From: Andrena cerasifolii
Lineage: Eukaryota > Arthropoda > Insecta > Hymenoptera > Andrenidae
Direction: 5' to 3'
DNA length: 64,000 nt
Assembly: GCF_050908995.1 (NCBI RefSeq)
Contig: NC_135132.1
Span: 11,090,328 to 11,154,327 of the forward strand
The notes under the pieces are model-generated. The model saw only the letters and a program-made list of their open reading frames with translations, did no database searches and had not been told where the DNA came from. The position numbers were made by a program, and so were the translations under genes. Of this stretch, positions 23,945 to 37,900 are shown one piece after another; positions within the stretch are counted from its first letter, which is position 1, and every line of letters begins with the position of its first letter.

Positions 23945-25628
23945 ATTGTTTCAGATTTTTAAATTGAAAAACCAAGCCGTGAAAAATAAAAAACGCCAAA
24001 AAATGCTGAAAAATGCCGATTGTGTATCGAAGCAGGCTTGACACTACAATTATATTTTTACTGTAAGTACGTATGATTGTTACTATTGTCCTGAATTTTT
24101 TTCAGAATTTTCAATTGAAAAACCAAGCTGTGAAAAATAAAAAACGCCAAAAAATGCTGAAAAATGCCGATTGTGTATCGAAGCAGGCTTGACACTACAA
24201 TTATATTTTTACTGTAAGTACGTATGATTGTTACTATTGTCCTGAATTTTTTTTCAGATTTTAAATTGAAAAACCAAGCCGTGAAAAATAAAAAACGCCA
24301 AAAAATGCTGAAAAATGCCGATTGTGTATCGAAGCCGGCTTGGCACTATAATTATATTTCTACTGTAAGTACGTATGATTGTTACTATTGTCCTGAATTT
24401 TTTTCAGATTTTTCAATTGAAAAACCAAGCTGTGAAAAATAAAAAACGCAAAAAAATGCTGAAAAATGCCGATTGTGTATCGAAGCAGGCTTGGCACTAT
24501 AAATATATTTTTACTGTAAGTACGTATGATTGTTACTATTGTCCTGAATTTTTTTGAGATTTTTAAATTGAAAAACCAAGCTGTGAAAAATAAAAAACGC
24601 AAAAAAATGCTGAAAAATGCCGATTGTGTATCGAAGCAGGCTTGACACTACAATTATATTTTTACTGTAAGTACGTATGATTGTTACTATTGTCCTGAAT
24701 TTTTTTGAGATTTTTAAATTGAAAAACCAAGCTGTGAAAAATAAAAAACGCCAAAAAATGCTGAAAAATGCCGGTTGTGTATCGAAGCCGGCTTGGCACT
24801 ATAATTATATTTTTACTGTAAGTACGTATGATTGTTACTATTGTCCTGAATTTTTTTCAGAATTTTCAATTGAAAAACCAAGCTGTGAAAAATAAAAAAC
24901 GCCAAAAAATGCTGAAAAATGCCGATTGTGTATCGAAGCAGGCTTGACACTACAATTATATTTTTACTGTAAGTACGTATGATTGTTACTATTGTCCTGA
25001 ATTTTTTTCAGATTTTTAAATTGAAAAACCAAGCCGTGAAAAATAAAAAACGCCAAAAAATGCTGAAAAATGCCGATTGTGTATCGAAGCCGGCTTGGCA
25101 CTATAATTATATTTCTACTGTAAGTACGTATGATTGTTACTATTGTCCTGAATTTTTTTCAGATTTTTCAATTGAAAAACCAAGCTGTGAAAAATAAAAA
25201 ACGCAAAAAAATGCTGAAAAATGCCGATTGTGTATCGAAGCAGGCTTGGCACTATAAATATATTTTTACTGTAAGTACGTATGATTGTTACTATTGTCCT
25301 GAATTTTTTTGAGATTTTTAAATTGAAAAACCAAGCTGTGAAAAATAAAAAACGCAAAAAAATGCTGAAAAATGCCGATTGTGTATCGAAGCAGGCTTGG
25401 CACTATAAATATATTTTTATTGTAAGTACGTATGATTGTTACTATTGTCCTGAATTTTTTTGAGATTTTTAAATTGAAAAACCAAGCTGTGAAAAATAAA
25501 AAACGCCAAAAAATGCTGAAAAATGCCGATTGTGTATCGAAGCCGGCTTGGCACTATAATTATATTTTTACTGTAAGTACGTATGATTGTTACTATTGTT
25601 CTGAATTTTTTTTCAGATTTTTCAATTC
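23945..25628 (+). repeat. 151-bp tandem repeat, about 11 copies, exon/intron-like units
   Basis: The marker gtaagtacgtatg recurs every 151 bases from about 24,063 to 25,573. Each unit has a ~108-base A-rich part (fragments aaccaagctgtgaaaaataa, atgctgaaaaatgccgattg) followed by a ~43-base segment that begins with a consensus 5' splice site (gtaagta) and ends in a T-run plus cag or gag. The 108-base part is open in one phase in several copies. In others the variant cttgacac introduces TGA in place of TGG, so an intact multi-unit protein is not supported. Confidence 0.95.
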
Positions 25629-25644
25629 GGTGCGCCGCAGTTAA

Positions 25645-25930
25645 AAAAATTAAAAACCGATTTTTTCGTCGTTTTTTCCGTGTCAGAGTAACTTATACGT
25701 CGAATTGCTTCATGAAATAAGTGTTTTATGCGATCTTCAATGTTTATACGTACAGCAAAACATCATAGGAATTAAAGAAACTGAAAAAACCTAACATTTG
25801 CCTTAAAGTTACAAATAAGAGGCGCAGGCCTTTCAAGAGGCGTTCGAAAATTCTGCGTCTCTTCGTTAAACAGTCACTGTATCGAAACATCTGCGCCACT
25901 TCTCGCTCTTTGATTTGCTCTCCGGAGACG
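25645..25930. other. Right part of the spacer, including a boundary sequence repeated at 38.8 kb
   Basis: The spacer continues after the 151-bp array with AT-rich DNA. A segment around 25,790-25,870 (gccttaaag, cctttcaag) resembles 14,430-14,490. The stretch from about 25,870 (cactgtatcgaaacatctgc) into the first monomer of array 2 is nearly identical to 38,821-38,901 at the far end of array 2. Confidence 0.7.
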
Positions 25931-28900
25931 TTACTTTGTGCCACCTCTTTCGACATCATGTTATCCTGTTACGAAGCCCAATTTTGTGGATTCTGAAAAT
26001 TATTGCCAGATTTTGGCCCAGGTATCAGGAGAACATGAAGCGGAGAGAGGTATTCTGAATTTCAGCTTCGAAGGCATCCTCGATTGCTTCTGCGAAGACG
26101 TTACTTAGTGCCACCTCTTTCGACATCATGTTATCCTGTTACGAAGCCCAATTTTGTGGATTCTGAAAATTATTGCCAGATTTTGGCCCAGGTATCAGGA
26201 GAACATGAAGCGGAGAGAGGTATTCTGAATTTCAGCTTCGAAGGCATCCTCGATTGCTTCTGCGAAGACGTTACTTAGTGCCACCTCTTTCGACATCATG
26301 TTATCCTGTTACGAAGCCCAATTTTGTGGATTCTGAAAATTTTCGCCAGATTTTGGCCAATATATCAGGAGAACATGAAGCGGAGAGAGGTATTCTGAAT
26401 TTCAGCTTCGAAGGCATCCTCGATTGCTTCTGCGAAGACGTTACTTAGTGCCACCTCTTTCGACATCATGTTATCCTGTTACGAAGCCCAATTTTGTGCA
26501 TTCTGAAAATTATTGCCAGATTTTGGCCCAGGTATCAGGAGAACATGAAGCGGAGAGAGGTATTCTGAATTTCAGCTTCGAAGGCATCCTCGATTGCTTC
26601 TGCGAAGACGTTACTTAGTGCCACCTCTTTCGACATCATGTTATCCTGTTACGAAGCCCAATTTTGTGGATTCTGAAAATTTTCGCCAGATTTTGGCCCA
26701 GGTATCAGGAGAACATGAAGCGGAGAGAGGTATTCTGAATTTCAGCTTCGAAGGCATCCTCGATTGCTTCTGCGAAGACGTTACTTAGTGCCACCTCTTT
26801 CGACATCATGTTATCCTGTTACGAAGCCCAATTTTGTGGATTCTGAAAATTTTCGCCAGATTTTGGCCAATATATCAGCAGAACATGAAGCGGAGAGAGG
26901 TATTCTGAATTTCAGCTTCGAAGGCATCCTCGATTGCTTCTGCGAAGACGTTACTTAGTGCCACCTCTTTCGACATCATGTTATCCTGTTACGAAGCCCA
27001 ATTTTGTGGATTCTGAAAATTATTGCCAGATTTTGGCCCAGGTATCAGGAGAACATGAAGCGGAGAGAGGTATTCTGAATTTCAGCTTCGAAGGCATCCT
27101 CGATTGCTTCTGCGAAGACGTTACTTAGTGCCACCTCTTTCGACATCATGTTATCCTGTTACGAAGCCCAATTTTGTGGATTCTGAAAATTTTCGCCAGA
27201 TTTTGGCCCAGGTATCAGGAGAACATGAAGCGGAGAGAGGTATTCTGAATTTCAGCTTCGAAGGCATCCTCGATTGCTTCTGCGAAGACGTTACTTAGTG
27301 CCACCTCTTTCGACATCATGTTATCCTGTTACGAAGCCCAATTTTGTGGATTCTGAAAATTTTCGCCAGATTTTGGCCAATATATCAGGAGAACATGAAG
27401 CGGAGAGAGGTATTCTGAATTTCAGCTTCGAAGGCATCCTCGATTGCTTCTGCGAAGACGTTACTTAGTGCCACCTCTTTCGACATCATGTTATCCTGTT
27501 ACGAAGCCCAATTTTGTGGATTCTGAAAATTATTGCCAGATTTTGGCCCAGGTATCAGGAGAACATGAAGCGGAGAGAGGTATTCTGAATTTCAGCTTCG
27601 AAGGCATCCTCGATTGCTTCTGCGAAGACGTTACTTAGTGCCACCTCTTTCGACATCATGTTATCCTGTTACGAAGCCCAATTTTGTGGATTCTGAAAAT
27701 TTTCGCCAGATTTTGGCCAATATATCAGGAGAACATGAAGCGGAGAGAGGTATTCTGAATTTCAGCTTCGAAGGCATCCTCGATTGCTTCTGCGAAGACG
27801 TTACTTAGTGCCACCACTTTCGACATCATGTTATCCTGTTACGAAGCCCAATTTTGTGGATTCTGAAAATTTTCGCCAGATTTTGGCCAATATATCAGGA
27901 GAACATGAAGCGGAGAGAGGTATTCTGAATTTCAGCTTCGAAGGCATCCTCGATTGCTTCTGCGAAGACGTTACTTAGTGCCACCTCTTTCGACATCATG
28001 TTATCCTGTTACGAAGCCCAATTTTGTGGATTCTGAAAATTATTGCCAGATTTTGGCCCAGGTATCAGGAGAACATGAAGCGGAGAGAGGTATTCTTAAT
28101 TTCAGCTTCGAAGGCATCCTCGATTGCTTCTGCGAAGACGTTACTTAGTGCCACCTCTTTCGACATCATGTTATCCTGTTACGAAGCCCAATTTTGTGGA
28201 TTCTGAAAATTTTCGCCAGATTTTGGCCAATATATCAGGAGAACATGAAGCGGAGAGAGGTATTCTGAATTTCAGCTTCGAAGGCATCCTCGATTGCTTC
28301 TGCGAAGACGTTACTTAGTGCCACCTCTTTCGACATCATGTTATCCTGTTACGAAGCCCAATTTTGTGGATTCTGAAAATTATTGCCAGATTTTGGCCCA
28401 GGTATCAGGAGAACATGAAGCGGAGAGAGGTATTCTGAATTTCAGCTTCGAAGGCATCCTCGATTGCTTCTGCGAAGACGTTACTTAGTGCCACCTCTTT
28501 CGACATCATGTTATCCTGTTACGAAGCCCAATTTTGTGGATTCTGAAAATTTTCGCCAGATTTTGGCCAATATATCAGGAGAACATGAAGCGGAGAGAGG
28601 TATTCTGAATTTCAGCTTCGAAGGCATCCTCGATTGCTTCTGCGAAGACGTTACTTAGTGCCACCTCTTTCGACATCATGTTATCCTGTTACGAAGCCCA
28701 ATTTTGTGGATTCTGAAAATTTTCGCCAGATTTTGGCCAATATATCAGGAGAACATGAAGCGGAGAGAGGTATTCTGAATTTCAGCTTCGAAGGCATCCT
28801 CGATTGCTTCTGCGAAGACGTTACTTAGTGCCACCTCTTTCGACATCATGTTATCCTGTTACGAAGCCCAATTTTGTGGATTCTGAAAATTTTCGCCAGA

Positions 28901-31900
28901 TTTTGGCCAATATATCAGGAGAACATGAAGCGGAGAGAGGTATTCTGAATTTCAGCTTTGAAGGCATCCTCGATTGCTTCTGCGAAGACGTTACTTAGTG
29001 CCACCTCTTTCGACATCATGTTATCCTGTTACGAAGCCCAATTTTGTGGATTCTGAAAATTATTGCCAGATTTTGGCCCAGGTATCAGGAGAACATGAAG
29101 CGGAGAGAGGTATTCTGAATTTCAGCTTCGAAGGCATCCTCGATTGCTTCTGCGAAGACGTTACTTAGTGCCACCTCTTTCGACATCATGTTATCCTGTT
29201 ACGAAGCCCAATTTTGTGGATTCTGAAAATTTTCGCCAGATTTTGGCCAATATATCAGGAGAACATGAAGCGGAGAGAGGTATTCTGAATTTCAGCTTCG
29301 AAGGCATCCTCGATTGCTTCTGCGAAGACGTTACTTAGTGCCACCTCTTTCGACATCATGTTATCCTGTTACGAAGCCCAATTTTGTGCATTCTGAAAAT
29401 TATTGCCAGATTTTGGCCCAGGTATCAGGAGAACATGAAGCGGAGAGAGGTATTCTGAATTTCAGCTTCGAAGGCATCCTCGATTGCTTCTGCGAAGACG
29501 TTACTTAGTGCCACCTCTTTCGACATCATGTTATCCTGTTACGAAGCCCAATTTTGTGGATTCTGAAAATTTTCGCCAGATTTTGGCCCAGGTATCAGGA
29601 GAACATGAAGCGGAGAGAGGTATTCTGAATTTCAGCTTCGAAGGCATCCTCGATTGCTTCTGCGAAGACGTTACTTAGTGCCACCTCTTTCGACATCATG
29701 TTATCCTGTTACGAAGCCCAATTTTGTGGATTCTGAAAATTTTCGCCAGATTTTGGCCAATATATCAGGAGAACATGAAGCGGAGAGAGGTATTCTGAAT
29801 TTCAGCTTCGAAGGCATCCTCGATTGCTTCTGCGAAGACGTTACTTAGTGCCACCTCTTTCGACATCATGTTATCCTGTTACGAAGCCCAATTTTGTGGA
29901 TTCTGAAAATTTTCGCCAGATTTTGGCCAATATATCAGGAGAACATGAAGCGGAGAGAGGTATTCTGAATTTCAGCTTCGAAGGCATCCTCGATTGCTTC
30001 TGCGAAGACGTTACTTAGTGCCACCTCTTTCGACATCATGTTATCCTGTTACGAAGCCCAATTTTGTGGATTCTGAAAATTTTCGCCAGATTTTGGCCAA
30101 TATATCAGGAGAACATGAAGCGGAGAGAGGTATTCTGAATTTCAGCTTTGAAGGCATCCTCGATTGCTTCTGCGAAGACGTTACTTAGTGCCACCTCTTT
30201 CGACATCATGTTATCCTGTTACGAAGCCCAATTTTGTGGATTCTGAAAATTATTGCCAGATTTTGGCCCAGGTATCAGGAGAACATGAAGCGGAGAGAGG
30301 TATTCTGAATTTCAGCTTCGAAGGCATCCTCGATTGCTTCTGCGAAGACGTTACTTAGTGCCACCTCTTTCGACATCATGTTATCCTGTTACGAAGCCCA
30401 ATTTTGTGGATTCTGAAAATTTTCGCCAGATTTTGGCCAATATATCAGGAGAACATGAAGCGGAGAGAGGTATTCTGAATTTCAGCTTCGAAGGCATCCT
30501 CGATTGCTTCTGCGAAGACGTTACTTAGTGCCACCTCTTTCGACATCATGTTATCCTGTTACGAAGCCCAATTTTGTGCATTCTGAAAATTATTGCCAGA
30601 TTTTGGCCCAGGTATCAGGAGAACATGAAGCGGAGAGAGGTATTCTGAATTTCAGCTTCGAAGGCATCCTCGATTGCTTCTGCGAAGACGTTACTTAGTG
30701 CCACCTCTTTCGACATCATGTTATCCTGTTACGAAGCCCAATTTTGTGGATTCTGAAAATTTTCGCCAGATTTTGGCCCAGGTATCAGGAGAACATGAAG
30801 CGGAGAGAGGTATTCTGAATTTCAGCTTCGAAGGCATCCTCGATTGCTTCTGCGAAGACGTTACTTAGTGCCACCTCTTTCGACATCATGTTATCCTGTT
30901 ACGAAGCCCAATTTTGTGGATTCTGAAAATTTTCGCCAGATTTTGGCCAATATATCAGGAGAACATGAAGCGGAGAGAGGTATTCTGAATTTCAGCTTCG
31001 AAGGCATCCTCGATTGCTTCTGCGAAGACGTTACTTAGTGCCACCTCTTTCGACATCATGTTATCCTGTTACGAAGCCCAATTTTGTGGATTCTGAAAAT
31101 TATTGCCAGATTTTGGCCCAGGTATCAGGAGAACATGAAGCGGAGAGAGGTATTCTGAATTTCAGCTTCGAAGGCATCCTCGATTGCTTCTGCGAAGACG
31201 TTACTTAGTGCCACCTCTTTCGACATCATGTTATCCTGTTACGAAGCCCAATTTTGTGGATTCTGAAAATTTTCGCCAGATTTTGGCCAATATATCAGGA
31301 GAACATGAAGCGGAGAGAGGTATTCTGAATTTCAGCTTCGAAGGCATCCTCGATTGCTTCTGCGAAGACGTTACTTAGTGCCACCTCTTTCGACATCATG
31401 TTATCCTGTTACGAAGCCCAATTTTGTGGATTCTGAAAATTATTGCCAGATTTTGGCCCAGGTATCAGGAGAACATGAAGCGGAGAGAGGTATTCTGAAT
31501 TTCAGCTTCGAAGGCATCCTCGATTGCTTCTGCGAAGACGTTACTTAGTGCCACCTCTTTCGACATCATGTTATCCTGTTACGAAGCCCAATTTTGTGGA
31601 TTCTGAAAATTATTGCCAGATTTTGGCCCAGGTATCAGGAGAACATGAAGCGGAGAGAGGTATTCTGAATTTCAGCTTCGAAGGCATCCTCGATTGCTTC
31701 TGCGAAGACGTTACTTAGTGCCACCTCTTTCGACATCATGTTATCCTGTTACGAAGCCCAATTTTGTGGATTCTGAAAATTATTGCCAGATTTTGGCCAA
31801 TATATCAGGAGAACATGAAGCGGAGAGAGGTATTCTGAATTTCAGCTTCGAAGGCATCCTCGATTGCTTCTGCGAAGACGTTACTTAGTGCCACCTCTTT

Positions 31901-34900
31901 CGACATCATGTTATCCTGTTACGAAGCCCAATTTTGTGGATTCTGAAAATTTTCGCCAGATTTTGGCCAATATATCAGGAGAACATGAAGCGGAGAGAGG
32001 TATTCTGAATTTCAGCTTCGAAGGCATCCTCGATTGCTTCTGCGAAGACGTTACTTAGTGCCACCTCTTTCGACATCATGTTATCCTGTTACGAAGCCCA
32101 ATTTTGTGCATTCTGAAAATTATTGCCAGATTTTGGCCCAGGTATCAGGAGAACATGAAGCGGAGAGAGGTATTCTGAATTTCAGCTTCGAAGGCATCCT
32201 CGATTGCTTCTGCGAAGACGTTACTTAGTGCCACCTCTTTCGACATCATGTTATCCTGTTACGAAGCCCAATTTTGTGGATTCTGAAAATTTTCGCCAGA
32301 TTTTGGCCCAGGTATCAGGAGAACATGAAGCGGAGAGAGGTATTCTGAATTTCAGCTTCGAAGGCATCCTCGATTGCTTCTGCGAAGACGTTACTTAGTG
32401 CCACCTCTTTCGACATCATGTTATCCTGTTACGAAGCCCAATTTTGTGGATTCTGAAAATTTTCGCCAGATTTTGGCCAATATATCAGCAGAACATGAAG
32501 CGGAGAGAGGTATTCTGAATTTCAGCTTCGAAGGCATCCTCGATTGCTTCTGCGAAGACGTTACTTAGTGCCACCTCTTTCGACATCATGTTATCCTGTT
32601 ACGAAGCCCAATTTTGTGGATTCTGAAAATTATTGCCAGATTTTGGCCCAGGTATCAGGAGAACATGAAGCGGAGAGAGGTATTCTGAATTTCAGCTTCG
32701 AAGGCATCCTCGATTGCTTCTGCGAAGACGTTACTTAGTGCCACCTCTTTCGACATCATGTTATCCTGTTACGAAGCCCAATTTTGTGGATTCTGAAAAT
32801 TTTCGCCAGATTTTGGCCCAGGTATCAGGAGAACATGAAGCGGAGAGAGGTATTCTGAATTTCAGCTTCGAAGGCATCCTCGATTGCTTCTGCGAAGACG
32901 TTACTTAGTGCCACCTCTTTCGACATCATGTTATCCTGTTACGAAGCCCAATTTTGTGGATTCTGAAAATTATTGCCAGATTTTGGCCCAGGTATCAGGA
33001 GAACATGAAGCGGAGAGAGGTATTCTGAATTTCAGCTTCGAAGGCATCCTCGATTGCTTCTGCGAAGACGTTACTTAGTGCCACCTCTTTCGACATCATG
33101 TTATCCTGTTACGAAGCCCAATTTTGTGGATTCTGAAAATTTTCGCCAGATTTTGGCCCAGGTATCAGGAGAACATGAAGCGGAGAGAGGTATTCTGAAT
33201 TTCAGCTTCGAAGGCATCCTCGATTGCTTCTGCGAAGACGTTACTTAGTGCCACCTCTTTCGACATCATGTTATCCTGTTACGAAGCCCAATTTTGTGGA
33301 TTCTGAAAATTTTCGCCAGATTTTGGCCAATATATCAGGAGAACATGAAGCGGAGAGAGGTATTCTGAATTTCAGCTTCGAAGGCATCCTCGATTGCTTC
33401 TGCGAAGACGTTACTTAGTGCCACCTCTTTCGACATCATGTTATCCTGTTACGAAGCCCAATTTTGTGGATTCTGAAAATTATTGCCAGATTTTGGCCCA
33501 GGTATCAGGAGAACATGAAGCGGAGAGAGGTATTCTGAATTTCAGCTTCGAAGGCATCCTCGATTGCTTCTGCGAAGACGTTACTTAGTGCCACCTCTTT
33601 CGACATCATGTTATCCTGTTACGAAGCCCAATTTTGTGGATTCTGAAAATTTTCGCCAGATTTTGGCCAATATATCAGGAGAACATGAAGCGGAGAGAGG
33701 TATTCTGAATTTCAGCTTCGAAGGCATCCTCGATTGCTTCTGCGAAGACGTTACTTAGTGCCACCTCTTTCGACATCATGTTATCCTGTTACGAAGCCCA
33801 ATTTTGTGGATTCTGAAAATTTTCGCCAGATTTTGGCCAATATATCAGGAGAACATGAAGCGGAGAGAGGTATTCTGAATTTCAGCTTCGAAGGCATCCT
33901 CGATTGCTTCTGCGAAGACGTTACTTAGTGCCACCTCTTTCGACATCATGTTATCCTGTTACGAAGCCCAATTTTGTGGATTCTGAAAATTTTCGCCAGA
34001 TTTTGGCCAATATATCAGGAGAACATGAAGCGGAGAGAGGTATTCTTAATTTCAGCTTCGAAGGCATCCTCGATTGCTTCTGCGAAGACGTTACTTAGTG
34101 CCACCTCTTTCGACATCATGTTATCCTGTTACGAAGCCCAATTTTGTGGATTCTGAAAATTTTCGCCAGATTTTGGCCAATATATCAGGAGAACATGAAG
34201 CGGAGAGAGGTATTCTGAATTTCAGCTTCGAAGGCATCCTCGATTGCTTCTGCGAAGACGTTACTTAGTGCCACCTCTTTCGACATCATGTTATCCTGTT
34301 ACGAAGCCCAATTTTGTGCATTCTGAAAATTATTGCCAGATTTTTGCCCAGGTATCAGGAGAACATGAAGCGGAGAGAGGTATTCTGAATTTCAGCTTCG
34401 AAGGCATCCTCGATTGCTTCTGCGAAGACGTTACTTAGTGCCACCTCTTTCGACATCATGTTATCCTGTTACGAAGCCCAATTTTGTGGATTCTGAAAAT
34501 TTTCGCCAGATTTTGGCCCAGGTATCAGGAGAACATGAAGCGGAGAGAGGTATTCTGAATTTCAGCTTCGAAGGCATCCTCGATTGCTTCTGCGAAGACG
34601 TTACTTAGTGCCACCTCTTTCGACATCATGTTATCCTGTTACGAAGCCCAATTTTGTGGATTCTGAAAATTTTCGCCAGATTTTGGCCAATATATCAGGA
34701 GAACATGAAGCGGAGAGAGGTATTCTGAATTTCAGCTTCGAAGGCATCCTCGATTGCTTCTGCGAAGACGTTACTTAGTGCCACCTCTTTCGACATCATG
34801 TTATCCTGTTACGAAGCCCAATTTTGTGCATTCTGAAAATTTTCGCCAGATTTTGGCCAATATATCAGGAGAACATGAAGCGGAGAGAGGTATTCTGAAT

Positions 34901-37900
34901 TTCAGCTTCGAAGGCATCCTCGATTGCTTCTGCGAAGACGTTACTTAGTGCCACCTCTTTCGACATCATGTTATCCTGTTACGAAGCCCAATTTTGTGGA
35001 TTCTGAAAATTATTGCCAGATTTTGGCCCAGGTATCAGGAGAACATGAAGCGGAGAGAGGTATTCTTAATTTCAGCTTCGAAGGCATCCTCGATTGCTTC
35101 TGCGAAGACGTTACTTAGTGCCACCTCTTTCGACATCATGTTATCCTGTTACGAAGCCCAATTTTGTGGATTCTGAAAATTTTCGCCAGATTTTGGCCAA
35201 TATATCAGGAGAACATGAAGCGGAGAGAGGTATTCTGAATTTCAGCTTCGAAGGCATCCTCGATTGCTTCTGCGAAGACGTTACTTAGTGCCACCTCTTT
35301 CGACATCATGTTATCCTGTTACGAAGCCCAATTTTGTGGATTCTGAAAATTTTCGCCAGATTTTGGCCAATATATCAGGAGAACATGAAGCGGAGAGAGG
35401 TATTCTTAATTTCAGCTTCGAAGGCATCCTCGATTGCTTCTGCGAAGACGTTACTTAGTGCCACCTCTTTCGACATCATGTTATCCTGTTACGAAGCCCA
35501 ATTTTGTGGATTCTGAAAATTTTCGCCAGATTTTGGCCAATATATCAGGAGAACATGAAGCGGAGAGAGGTATTCTGAATTTCAGCTTCGAAGGCATCCT
35601 CGATTGCTTCTGCGAAGACGTTACTTAGTGCCACCTCTTTCGACATCATGTTATCCTGTTACGAAGCCCAATTTTGTGCATTCTGAAAATTATTGCCAGA
35701 TTTTTGCCCAGGTATCAGGAGAACATGAAGCGGAGAGAGGTATTCTGAATTTCAGCTTCGAAGGCATCCTCGATTGCTTCTGCGAAGACGTTACTTAGTG
35801 CCACCTCTTTCGACATCATGTTATCCTGTTACGAAGCCCAATTTTGTGGATTCTGAAAATTTTCGCCAGATTTTGGCCCAGGTATCAGGAGAACATGAAG
35901 CGGAGAGAGGTATTCTGAATTTCAGCTTCGAAGGCATCCTCGATTGCTTCTGCGAAGACGTTACTTAGTGCCACCTCTTTCGACATCATGTTATCCTGTT
36001 ACGAAGCCCAATTTTGTGGATTCTGAAAATTTTCGCCAGATTTTGGCCAATATATCAGGAGAACATGAAGCGGAGAGAGGTATTCTGAATTTCAGCTTCG
36101 AAGGCATCCTCGATTGCTTCTGCGAAGACGTTACTTAGTGCCACCTCTTTCGACATCATGTTATCCTGTTACGAAGCCCAATTTTGTGGATTCTGAAAAT
36201 TATTGCCAGATTTTGGCCCAGGTATCAGGAGAACATGAAGCGGAGAGAGGTATTCTGAATTTCAGCTTCGAAGGCATCCTCGATTGCTTCTGCGAAGACG
36301 TTACTTAGTGCCACCTCTTTCGACATCATGTTATCCTGTTACGAAGCCCAATTTTGTGGATTCTGAAAATTTTCGCCAGATTTTGGCCAATATATCAGGA
36401 GAACATGAAGCGGAGAGAGGTATTCTGAATTTCAGCTTCGAAGGCATCCTCGATTGCTTCTGCGAAGACGTTACTTAGTGCCACCACTTTCGACATCATG
36501 TTATCCTGTTACGAAGCCCAATTTTGTGCATTCTGAAAATTTTCGCCAGATTTTGGCCAATATATCAGGAGAACATGAAGCGGAGAGAGGTATTCTGAAT
36601 TTCAGCTTCGAAGGCATCCTCGATTGCTTCTGCGAAGACGTTACTTAGTGCCACCTCTTTCGACATCATGTTATCCTGTTACGAAGCCCAATTTTGTGGA
36701 TTCTGAAAATTATTGCCAGATTTTGGCCCAGGTATCAGGAGAACATGAAGCGGAGAGAGGTATTCTTAATTTCAGCTTCGAAGGCATCCTCGATTGCTTC
36801 TGCGAAGACGTTACTTAGTGCCACCTCTTTCGACATCATGTTATCCTGTTACGAAGCCCAATTTTGTGGATTCTGAAAATTTTCGCCAGATTTTGGCCAA
36901 TATATCAGGAGAACATGAAGCGGAGAGAGGTATTCTGAATTTCAGCTTCGAAGGCATCCTCGATTGCTTCTGCGAAGACGTTACTTAGTGCCACCTCTTT
37001 CGACATCATGTTATCCTGTTACGAAGCCCAATTTTGTGGATTCTGAAAATTTTCGCCAGATTTTGGCCAATATATCAGGAGAACATGAAGCGGAGAGAGG
37101 TATTCTTAATTTCAGCTTCGAAGGCATCCTCGATTGCTTCTGCGAAGACGTTACTTAGTGCCACCTCTTTCGACATCATGTTATCCTGTTACGAAGCCCA
37201 ATTTTGTGGATTCTGAAAATTTTCGCCAGATTTTGGCCAATATATCAGGAGAACATGAAGCGGAGAGAGGTATTCTGAATTTCAGCTTCGAAGGCATCCT
37301 CGATTGCTTCTGCGAAGACGTTACTTAGTGCCACCTCTTTCGACATCATGTTATCCTGTTACGAAGCCCAATTTTGTGCATTCTGAAAATTATTGCCAGA
37401 TTTTGGCCCAGGTATCAGGAGAACATGAAGCGGAGAGAGGTATTCTGAATTTCAGCTTCGAAGGCATCCTCGACTCTCTCTCCGAAGACGTTACGTTGTG
37501 CCATCTCTTTCGACGGCATGTTATCCTGTTACGAAGCCCAATTTTGTGCATTCTGAAAATTATTGCCAGATTTTGGCCCAGGTATCAGGAGAACATGAAG
37601 CGGAGAGAGGTATTCTTAATTTCAGCTTCGAAGGCATCCTCGATTGCTTCTGCGAAGACGTTACTTAGTGCCACCTCTTTCGACATCATGTTATCCTGTT
37701 ACGAAGCCCAATTTTGTGGATTCTGAAAATTTTCGCCAGATTTTGGCCAATATATCAGGAGAACATGAAGCGGAGAGAGGTATTCTGAATTTCAGCTTCG
37801 AAGGCATCCTCGATTGCTTCTGCGAAGACGTTACTTAGTGCCACCTCTTTCGACATCATGTTATCCTGTTACGAAGCCCAATTTTGTGCATTCTGAAAAT

